A DNA stretch of 64,000 nucleotides, from positions 40,702,197 through 40,766,196 of the forward strand of contig NC_054084.1 in the NCBI RefSeq assembly GCF_017562075.2, read 5' to 3'. Of this stretch, positions 55,290-64,000 are shown piece by piece (position 1 is the first letter of the stretch; every line of letters begins with the position of its first letter). The notes under the pieces were generated by a model. The model was given only the letters and a program-made list of their open reading frames with translations. It was not told where the DNA came from and did not search any database. Source of the stretch: Anopheles merus (Eukaryota > Arthropoda > Insecta > Diptera > Culicidae). Made by a program: the position numbers and the translations under genes.

Positions 55290-55968
55290 ATGGTAGTAAA
55301 GCATAAGGTGACCGGGTACGAGGAGTTCACGAAGCTGGCCGAAAGTTTGGAAAGCACCGGCGAACCGGTGCACATTCTGTTCACCGGCAGCAAGGATGAG
55401 AACGGGGAAAGCTGGTGTCCGTACTGTGTGAAGGGTAAGTGGATGTGGGCTTCGGGCCTGGCTATCCGACCGCTACAACCGCTCTCCACCAACCATCATC
55501 ATCATGAAGCACGCAGATAAGATTAATCATTGATGAATGTCTCCCGGAGGAATCGATATGCCCGTACCTAGCGGACGTTGATGGGACACCGTAGTCGCTT
55601 ATCAATTTGTCTGTGGCTCTTTTTTCCATACAGCCGCACCTGTCGTCACGAAGGCGCTGGAATCTGCGCCGGAAAAGAGCCATTTCATCACGGTAGAAAT
55701 CGAGCGTCCATTGTGAGTAAACGCGCAAAGCGGAAGTAGGCAGTGCGGGATGTGATGTCACCCACGGGAATGACGGTGCACATTTGCTCATCCGCTTTAT
55801 GTTTTTACTTTTAGCTGGAAAGATCTGAACTGCCCGTACCGTAAGGATCCACGGACCCATCTGGTGTTTCTGCCTACGCTGCTGCGATGGCGATCGCCCC
55901 AGCGCCTGGACGGTTCCCAGTGTGCCAACGCTGATCTGGTTGATATGTTGTTCCAGGATGAAGACTAG
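55290..55968 (+). CDS. TXNDC17: Thioredoxin domain-containing protein 17 (TRP14-like) with CPYC active site
   Basis: A small cytosolic thioredoxin-fold oxidoreductase; mammalian TXNDC17/TRP14 reduces small disulfides and cystine. Exons 55290-55434, 55634-55712 and 55815-55968 join in phase (GTAAGT, GTGAGT; CATACAG, TTTTAG) to 125 residues, against 123 in human. The start at 55290 matches the family N-terminus (MVVKHKVTGYEEF); an in-frame ATG at 55260 would add ten residues. Family blocks are present: FTGSKDENGESWCPYC (cysteines 43 and 46), AAPVVTKALE, and WKDLNCPYRKD near the C-terminus. Human TXNDC17 has CPDC; here it is CPYC, as in dithiol glutaredoxins. AATAAA signals lie at 56155-56164. 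Confidence 0.93.
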
Positions 55969-56253
55969 AGAGAGACAGAGCGAGCGAGGCGACCATGTTC
56001 CGGAATGTGTAAAGTTACAAGGAGTTTATTACGAAAATCATTTTTGAAACACGTTGCTGCTGCAGCGTGACCAATCTCTCGCCTACGGCCACGTCCTTTT
56101 CGGTGCAATAGGTTTTGTGTGTCCTTGTATTTTTTATTCCACCATACAACCAATAATAAATAAACAAAATGAAGTACGTAAGTCATCGCTCTAGCTAATG
56201 TGTATGCTACTATATGGTAATGTTTCCGAAAACACAATCCTGCTTGCTCTCGT

Positions 56254-58466
56254 CTAGAAGTTGCTCTTGTACTTCTTCACCTCGATCATTATCACATGAA
56301 TGTTTACCAGCTGTGCCCGCGCATTCGGTGTCAGCAGTTTGTAGAACTTGTGATAGTATTGCACGAGCTGGGACAGCGCAAGCTGCAGCAGCTGCGACCC
56401 GGTCAACAGCGATGGGAATGATAGAAAAACCTCACGGTTAAGCTCCTCGAGCGACTTCTTCCAGTTGGCACTAAAGTTTGCCACCAGCTGTAACGAACGG
56501 CGCTCCTGGCGCTTCAGCTCCTCCGTCTGCTCCTTATCGCGCATCTGCTCACAGTCCTTCACGAACTGTATGATGCCACCCAGATGGGGCGCTAGAATTT
56601 CCTCCACATACTCGGCACTCCGCGTGCTCAGCAATTCGCGGAACGCTTCCGCCTCCTTCGAGTTGTCTCGCGTGCGTTCCATCAGCACACCGAGCACCAG
56701 ATCGTAGTTGTTAATTAGATAGATCAGCTGTTCCTTGCGCGTGGTGAAAATGGCCGCCATACGCAGCATAAAACACTTTACCTCTTCCTGCAGTTCGAGC
56801 AGCATGTGGCTAACCAGCTCGTTCGGGAAGTTTTCCGTAATGCCCACGATGGCGGCAGAAAATTCCGCGTACCGGCGCGTTATCTGAAACGGTAAATTGA
56901 AATAGTTCGTGTAAGACGGGGGCCATCCACATGCCAATGCCAATCCGATCCAACCGATCGGCCGCTTACATAGTGTGGTCCAGTTTCTTTGGGGAATTTG
57001 GTCGGATCACAGTCCTGGATGCTTTGAATGTTCATACGAAACACCTGCTCAAATCGGGGCCAGATCACAGCATGCAAGTTGTCCCAATATCTTAAAAAAG
57101 AGAATCATTCAATTGATTATTAATTGTACTCCGAGATAAGAGAATGCTGCTCATACTTATCCAACGCTGGAACGCATCTTTTGTGGCACATCAGCTGATA
57201 CCGGAAGCATAGCTGGATGCACAGGAACAGTGCTATCGTATCGTAACAATCTTGCACGTAGGTTTCCAGATTTTTCTATAAAAAGATGCATCAAAATGAC
57301 AAAAATGGGTTTAATATCACAACACAACAGACGCTTCGGCACGTTTTCCTTACAATTAACAGTGCGGTCGTTTTTCCCATGATCTGATTAAACAGCTCCT
57401 GTGCCTGCGCTCCCCGCACGATGAAAAAGTCCGTCACAAACAGATACTCCCGGCAGGCATTGTCCACCAGGGCGTACTGCTCCGACCGGAACAGGGCTTC
57501 GTAAGCGTACCGGAACTTTTGCTGCGCGTGCGGCACAATGATCGGTGCCTCGAGCTGCTGATTAAGTACTTCGCCCCGGTCGCCGATCGAAAACACCGTG
57601 CTCTTGTTCTTCAGCGAGCTCGTCTTGGAAAAGATACCCTTCGGCCCGGAATCATCCAGCCCCATCAGATCGTCCTTCGATACGGCTTCCTCGAACTTGA
57701 GCGAGCCCAGCCGCGTCGAGTAGCTCTTAAAGTAGCTGTAGTAAATCTTGCTCATCGTGTCGACGTACTCGTTGCAGATCTCCTGCGCCACGGTCCGCTC
57801 GTTCGACAGAATAAACTCGAAGAAAAACTTGTACTTTAGCATCGCATTCTGTGGAATCTGATAGTTGGCCATCGGTTTGCGGAACTTGTAGATCTGCTCC
57901 ATCAGGTAGAGGCGCAGCTTGCTCATCGCTTTAATCTTCAGCTTCTGCAGCACGTCGCTCACGTCCTGCGACGATTTGCTCTCCTTAAAGTTAAGCTCCT
58001 TCATCAGGTTCAGCTTGTGGTTTAGCTCGTTCAGATGCGCCACAAACTCTTTCTCCGTCACCGGGCTGTCCATGATGCAGCTGACCATCTCCTCCGGCAC
58101 GGCCATATCCTCGATGAACTGCGAGATTTGCGCCCGTATCGACTGACGGTTGGTGAGCTGCACCGACATCGAGACGGACTTTTTCTGCAGCGACGTGATT
58201 TCGGTGCTGATGTTGTTCAGCGCATCCTGTATGTCCATCAGCATCGACTCCATCCGCTCCAGTATGTTCGACGTGTTGCCGATCTGGTTGTGCAGGTTGG
58301 CAATGTTTTGGCTTTCCTTGATGTAATCATCGATAGACCGATTCTCCACCTCCTTGAACTCCTTCTCGATCTGGGCCGCATACTGGCGCAGATCCGTGCC
58401 CGTTTTGAGAATCTCCTGCACCTCATCGTCCTCGATCTGTTCGCCGATCAGGACCGCCTCAGCCAT
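56254..58466 (-). CDS. VPS52: VPS52, subunit of the GARP/EARP tethering complexes
   Basis: VPS52 is a core subunit of the tethers for retrograde endosome-to-Golgi (GARP) and recycling-endosome (EARP) traffic. Four exons: 57354-58466, 57157-57275, 56970-57090 and 56254-56883, with good splice sites, giving 660 residues, slightly shorter than human VPS52. The N-terminal third is a helical coiled coil (IEKEFKEVENRSIDDYIKES, then heptad-rich sequence to about residue 110). Family blocks follow, including LNHKLNLMKELNFK, KNLETYVQDCYDTIALFLC in exon 2 and YWDNLHAVIWPRFEQVF in exon 3. I chose MAEAVLIGEQIEDDEVQ as the start; an ATG 48 bases upstream in the same frame would add 16 residues. Its head lies against TRMT1 and its tail converges with the TXNDC17-like gene. 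Confidence 0.95.
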
Positions 58467-58613
58467 TGTGATTTTAAATCTCCGCAGCAACACCACCACC
58501 AGCTGATAACACAAAACAAATATGCTAGGAATTTATCTTTTGTTGATTGTGGGATGAAAACTGTGCCATAATTTGTGCCCTCCCCCTCCTGAATACATTC
58601 CAACTGCCAACGC
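58467..58613. promoter_or_regulatory. Divergent promoter between VPS52 and TRMT1
   Basis: Only 147 bp separate the VPS52 start from the first in-frame ATG of TRMT1. No TATA box is obvious. Both transcripts must start within this interval or inside each other's leader, so a compact bidirectional promoter is likely. The measured start sites are unknown. Confidence 0.5.
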
Positions 58614-60733
58614 ATGACACTTGCTTGCCCAAGGTTTAGAGAGAGAAAAATGCCACACAAACAAAACAGGGTGGTCCGATACTTTTCGGTCATCTTTTTT
58701 CTATCCGTCATCGCGTTCATGGCACGTGCGATCTTGTTTACGTGTGGTGCGGTACGATTTGCAGCAAAACACCGGCTCGATAGGAATTTGTTGCCCTTAC
58801 CAGTGAAGATACATTCCCGTACACTAACCACCATGGCTGAGGGTGATATAAAAACGGGTTCGCTGAAAACGATACGCGAAGGTAGCGCGGAAATACTTGT
58901 CGCCGAGCATGTGTTCTACAACCCAGTGCAGGAATTTAATCGTGATTTGAGCATCTGCGTGCTGACCACCTTCTCGCGGATGTACCAAAGGGAAAAGAGC
59001 GCCGAACGGCAACGAAAGAATGCATCGGACGATGCGACGAACGGAGCCGATACCAAGCTCGAGGCAGGTGTGAAGCATGAGGTAGGAGCGTAAACAGTAA
59101 TTAGAATACCCATTAAAACATCTCCATAATGAAACCCTTTTTCCCTCCCTTTTCAGAATGGATTACGAATCCTGGAGGCGCTGTCGGCGACGGGACTGCG
59201 CAGCATACGTTATGCGAAAGAAATTCCGGGCGTCAAGGAAATCATAGCAAACGATCTCTCCAAGTCAGCGGTGGAATCGATCGAGCAAAATGTGAAGCAC
59301 AATCAGATAGAGCATCTAATCACGCCCAGCTACAATGATGCGATGTAGGCTTCGATCGGTTTCTGTGCTACAAATATCAAGTTATTTGTTTAACATCTTC
59401 ATCACTACTTCCACAGGACGCTTATGTACATGTCGACCAAACCGGAACAACGCTTCACCGCGATCGATCTCGATCCGTACGGCCATCCGACTCGCTTCCT
59501 GGACGGAGCCGTCCAAAGCATTGAGGACGGTGGGCTGCTTCTCATCACCGCGACCGATATGGCCGTTCTGGCTGGCAACACACCGGAAGCGTGCTACGTC
59601 AAGTATGGTTCGGTGCCGCTCAAAACAAAAGCCTGCCACGAGATGGCGTTGCGCATTCTGCTTCGCTGCATCGAAACGACGGCCACACGGTACGGCCGCT
59701 ACATGATACCATTGCTCAGCATATCGGCCGACTTCTATATACGCGTGTTTGTGCGCATCTACACCGGCCAGTACGCGTGCAAGAAGAGCAGCAGCAAGCA
59801 ATCGATGGTGTTCCAGTGTACGGGCTGCGAGGCACTCACCCTGCAGCCGTTGGGCATTCTCAAGCCGAACCCGACCGAGGCGAACCCGCAGCAGATCAAG
59901 TTTGGCATACCAACGGGTCCGTTTGTCGGCAGCCGGTGTGAGCATTGCAACCATCAGCACCACATGGGCGGTCCGATATGGTCGGCTCCGTTGCACGATG
60001 AGCAGTTCTTGGCAGAGCTGCTGCACACGGTGGAGCAGGAGGATTCAAAGCGATTGACGACGATCCGACGCATCTACGGCACGCTGACGGTGATCCGAGA
60101 GGAGCTGCACGATGTGCCACTGTACTACACGCTGGACCGCATGTGTGGCATACTGAAGCTGGAATCGATCGGAATGCTAAAGCTACGGTCCGCACTGCTG
60201 CATGCCGGCTTTCGGGTGTCTTACTCCCACGCTAGCCGTACCTCGATCAAAACCGATGCACCGATCAGTGTGCTGTGGGACATTTTGCGCTGCTGGCATC
60301 GGTTACACCCGGTTAAGGCTGACCGGTTTCTGGAGGGCGTACCGCTGACGGCCATTTTACGAAAGGAACCGGCCAAAGTGTACAATATCGATGAGATGCA
60401 TCCGGATGCGAACCCGCCCAGCCGGAAGGAATCATTGAGCCGGTTTCCGGAGAATCCTGCCGCCCACTGGGGCCCTGGAACGCGGGCGACACAAATGTAC
60501 GTTGCGTTGTATAGACCGTGTTCGAGCGTTTAAATCATGCCATTCTTTTCGATTCCTTCTTTTCCAGGGTAAGCGACAACAAAATGCTAAAAAGTGCTCA
60601 AAATCAGAATAAGCGGAAGCAAAAACGAACTCCCAAAGGTGACTCCGCTGAGGAGGAGTCGCAGAATGATGTCAAGGCCGATAGCGAATCGCCGGAGAGA
60701 AAGGTACCGAAAACGATTACTACGGACTGCTGA
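58614..60733 (+). CDS. TRMT1: tRNA (guanine-26-N2)-dimethyltransferase TRMT1
   Basis: This S-adenosylmethionine enzyme makes N2,N2-dimethylguanosine at position 26 of many tRNAs in nucleus/cytosol and mitochondria. Exons 58614-59081, 59157-59344, 59417-60496 and 60568-60733 join in phase: 633 residues from the first ATG, 560 from MAEGD at 58833, which has a near-perfect ACCACCATGG context. Counting from MAEGD, the SAM-binding LEALSATGLRSIRYA is at 89-103 and the catalytic DPYG at 165-168 (IDLDPYG). Paired cysteines (CTGC, then CEHC) suit the family zinc site. The C-terminus has NQNKRKQKRTPKG, a likely nuclear signal, but lacks the C-terminal CCCH zinc finger of the human protein. The 73-residue extension is rich in Arg, Lys and hydrophobics, like a mitochondrial presequence. 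AATAAA is at 61044-61049. Confidence 0.94.
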
Positions 60734-61142
60734 AAGGGGGGAGCGTCAGTTACTATGGAAATGCGACCGGAAGTTGCATGCGTCGGTATGGTAATGTTCC
60801 ACCACACAGCCCTGTGTGTGTTGCGTCCAGGAGAAGGGTGGAGCTAAATCGATTAAACACATCCTTTCCACATGCCTATGCATCATCTAACCTTACCGAC
60901 CGCTAGTATCGCCGCACTGTTGCTATATCGTAGAAGGCGATATGTTTCAATGTTGACTGAGCCAATCCAAACTCGTCTAGCAGGCTTTGGTGGCCAGAAA
61001 GTACTGTATCGAGTGCGGGAAAGTGAAATTTTATTAGGAAACGAATAAATCTTGAGAACTTGTTAACCATTTTGTTGTTTAGTTTGCATTAATATCTGAA
61101 AGTTGATTTTGAGTGAAGTGGTTTCCTGTATTGGTAAAGGCA

Positions 61143-61747
61143 ATGGTGCAGAAACAACCGAAAACACCAATAAAGCGCGAACGAAACGAAGAACACATTC
61201 CCTGCATCGAAGGCGAAGGAGTCTATCGGAAGCCGCTACCAGTACCACCGGAAACACAGCCCTCAAAAAGATGGTCCGATTCGTTGCCACCTAATGAACG
61301 TGTGTTCTACCACCAAACGCTGAGTTCGGCAAGGCGAGCGGCTCACTTCGCTAACCATGGGTATGTCATATGGCCTTGTGGTTGTAACTGTGCATTGAGA
61401 AGCCAATTTAACACGAACTCGTTACCATTTCCAGCCAAATACCAGTAGATTCTCTCGATATTACGCTAGCCGCCCAGTACAACCACTCGGACGATCTGTT
61501 TCTCGGCAAGAATGATGTTGTGCTGCAGGAAGAAACGCTGGGCCGGAGCACGTTCCGTCGGCTGCGCAACACACGTGATTTGAGTCCGGAAAAAATCATC
61601 CCACTCAAGCATCCACTCCTTATCGGTGGGCTGAAGGAGAAGGCTTCGCCGAACAGTGTCAAATTGATGAATACTGGACCACACACACCGCTGACGAATC
61701 CTGGCTACTCGCGCCAGTCCGGGGATGGAAATTTCTTCAATTATTAA
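61143..61747 (+). CDS. Uncharacterised 176-aa basic protein
   Basis: Two exons, 61143-61360 and 61435-61747, join through GG/GTATGT and TTTCCAG with the open frame kept, giving 176 residues. I do not recognise the family. The N-terminal third is Lys/Pro-rich (MVQKQPKTPIKRERNEEHIP). The middle has RAAHFANHG and SLDITLAAQYNHSDDLFLG, then RSTFRRLRNTRDLSPEKI. The C-terminus ends NPGYSRQSGDGNFFNY. No signal peptide, membrane segment or catalytic motif is visible. An in-frame ATG at 61113 would add ten residues. It follows TRMT1 by 409 bp on the same strand, and AATAAA at 61820-61825 follows the stop by 73 bases. The coherent splice, frame and poly(A) signal support a real gene. Confidence 0.75.
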
Positions 61748-61825
61748 AACTCGACGACGCAGCAACAGAAGTTCGATGTACGAAATTTGTCTAGCAATTA
61801 TGTCAGCTTTGATGTTGAAAATAAA

Positions 61826-64000
61826 AAATTAACACGTGTGCAATAGAGTTGTCGTTTATCTTTATTTGATCATTTCATATATATACCTGGCCACATAGGG
61901 CGTCGTGCTCAGGGCACAACTCAATGTGAACCGCTATAAGTAGCACTACTACAGATAACATAGCGGATTGAAAATGAAAGCGTTTTATTTTTGAAAATCT
62001 TTACTCGTCGCCAATCGCTTCTTTTTAAATCATAATTAGTGCTTTACTTCTGAAAATCTAACCCTAACCACCATGTGTGTCCTTGAATCATCGTACATTT
62101 TGCAGACTAAACACAACCGTTTCCGTTCTAAGAGCAATTCTCAGAACTTATGGACTGTGAAATACATGCGCGAAAAAGTACAGTAATTCCCCTTTTTAGC
62201 GGCCGTTATCTTCAAAACCATTGGCACGAGTGTTTTTGCCTTCGTTAGTTGCTTTGACTTATAAAACAGTGCACAATTTTTGCTTTGAACCGAGTGTATG
62301 TGTGTGTTTATAAAAGCCATAAGCACACATTCCCGCAGCCCCTAGAAAATATAAAGCAGCTGTCTGTCGCTAGCTTTGTAAGGTACAATCCGTACGAACT
62401 TACTGCTTAAATATGATCTCTCCCTCTCTCTGCTGTTGTAACCAAGAACTATATTGAAAGACGTAAAGCTGATAGAAATTTACAAAAACGTAAGTATATT
62501 AAAACACCATTCCATTCCCAGGGCGGCCACCAAACAATAGATATTCCGCACTTACCATGACCATTCTTTCTCTGCTTGCTTGCATGCGCTGCTACAGTTT
62601 TCTGATAATGTGTTATGTTGCTAAAGAAAGTAAGTAAAACACAGCTCCAGCCGACGTTGATGAGTGGCCACCGAGGGAAGGGAATACAGGTGTACGAAAA
62701 TGCCGTGGAATTTAACTAATATTACACCGCCAAACTGTGTTCCTTTCGCTTCACTTTTGTCACGACGAAGATGCTCGCTCTCCTCTCTTAATTGGTATGC
62801 AATTCAACTATGCTTACAATTGATACCCCTCACGACTTCAGAGAACGATGCAAAACGATTGAAATTGAAACGTTAGTTCCTCCTGCACACTCTGCAGTGG
62901 TGTACCGCAATGCATTCATTTAATGTTTTTTTCTTCTTTACGCAAACACGCAAGATTCAAACCAAATTCGCTCTTATTACAGTACTGTTCCCTACTATAC
63001 GCACCCAACCTTACGAAGTTAGTTACACGCATTGTCTCCAGTGAGTGTGTGTTGTTAAATGGTCGTATCCCGTTGTTCCAAGCAGAAATGAAGAGCGCTT
63101 CCGTCGGTCGAAAGTTGGGAATGGTGGTACACACACATTCTCGTGTACGCGGATAACGTTGTGTCTCTCATGTTGATTGTTGCGCGGTTGTCAATTATTT
63201 GTATTAGTTGTGTGTTCAATCTGCAAAAACATAAAACTGCATACTGTTGGGAAAGGTTCTAACTGGTTCATTCAGCATTGCTCGTCGACACGCCGAACAG
63301 GGGGAAGATAAGAAGTAAGTGTACAGCTAAACGAAGAGAGAAATGTAACATCCGAAATATTGTCCAGAATTTAACCGCCGGCCAGCCGGTCCAGCAGGTC
63401 CAGACTGCTTTCACGAGTGGCTCGATGAAAACGCGTTTTGATCTGTTCATCACCCTCCATCGTCCTGTTCCATCTCCTTTCTCTGCTATCCAACCACCTT
63501 CTTCCGCTCTGCGATGGAAATCAGCAGCTGCGTCGCAGTATAAACAGCTTATACACGATGTGTCACGCAATATAGCTGCCCGTACAGTTACTGATGGCGG
63601 CACGAACCGATGAAAACAAGAGCGCAACAACAGTACAACAATTGTTCAGACACATTGATGCTATTTGTTGTGTGCTCTCCACCGAAGTGTGTTGTGTAGG
63701 AATCGCGTCGCCGCTGGTGCGTGCATTACCCCTCTCTGCTTCGATCTTCAAAGATCTTTTACGTCGAGTTTAGTTAGGCCACGTTAGGCCGTTTCTTACA
63801 CCGTCGCTCGCACAGCTGCTCAAGATGCTACAAAATGCGATCCTGCTTATGATCTGTTACTGTCGCTGCTACAGCTGCTGCTTTTACACTGCTACAGCGG
63901 CGTTGTCGTCTGCCCATACTTTACTCTAAATGTCCCCAAAATTAGCAGGCTCTTCTCTCTTGTACTGCTTTTATCAGCTCGCGCAACCAGCAGAAGTGTG
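61826..64000 (-). other. Probable 3' UTR of a minus-strand gene extending beyond the window
   Basis: TTTATT at 61861-61866 is AATAAA on the minus strand, placed tail to tail with the poly(A) signal of the preceding plus-strand gene. The rest of the window shows no convincing coding exon on either strand; the longest frames (63268-63630 minus, 63278-63613 plus) overlap and have no domains. The simplest reading is a long 3' UTR or terminal intron of a minus-strand gene whose coding part lies to the right. Low certainty. Confidence 0.35.

Noticed and set aside
63268..63630. 120-codon minus frame and overlapping 111-codon plus frame near the right edge
   Set aside because: The two frames overlap antisense, have no domain or convincing splice sites, and the region reads better as untranslated sequence.

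Overview
The window is eukaryotic nuclear DNA from a mosquito, most likely an Anopheles of the gambiae type. Genes are split by GT-AG introns, AATAAA signals follow the stop codons, and the proteins are metazoan families. A tRNA-derived SINE resembling the An. gambiae SINE200 family and two kinds of short inverted-repeat elements lie in the non-coding DNA. There are no bacterial operons, CRISPR arrays or phage genes. Species and family names come from memory of the families; no search was run.

Layout. Bases 1-4.7 kb are intergenic and hold a 672-bp Harbinger-like inverted-repeat element. From 4.7 to 13.05 kb lies a complete plus-strand Wnt gene of 5 coding exons (382 aa), of the Wnt9 subfamily (Drosophila Wnt4-like). 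From about 15 to 51.5 kb is the largest locus, a plus-strand SLC4 sodium-driven anion/bicarbonate transporter of the NDAE1 type. I could join 10 core coding exons with consistent phase. Two interchangeable first coding exons, up to three skippable low-complexity exons and several alternative 3' ends, two of which finish in PDZ-binding tails, were also found. An untranslated leader-like exon at about 15-16.3 kb may be a further upstream promoter of this locus.

From 52.2 kb to the right edge the DNA changes to a dense block of short housekeeping genes: mitochondrial elongation factor G1 (minus), a TXNDC17/TRP14-like thioredoxin-fold protein (plus), VPS52 (minus), the tRNA N2,N2-dimethylguanosine-26 methyltransferase TRMT1 (plus), and a 176-aa protein I do not recognise (plus). 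EF-G1 and TXNDC17 are head to head, VPS52 and TRMT1 are head to head with only 147 bp between their outermost plausible start codons, and TXNDC17 and VPS52 converge with 3' ends that appear to overlap. The last 2.1 kb looks like the 3' untranslated region of a minus-strand gene that begins beyond the window.

Functionally the genes are not one pathway: a secreted signalling ligand, an acid-base transporter and a set of organelle, trafficking and RNA-modification genes. The strongest leads are regulatory: alternative promoters and C-termini of NDAE1, a probable dual-start (mitochondrial/nuclear) TRMT1, a glutaredoxin-like CPYC site in the TXNDC17 protein, and transposon insertions in introns of the Wnt and NDAE1 genes. 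I found no obviously novel multi-gene system.
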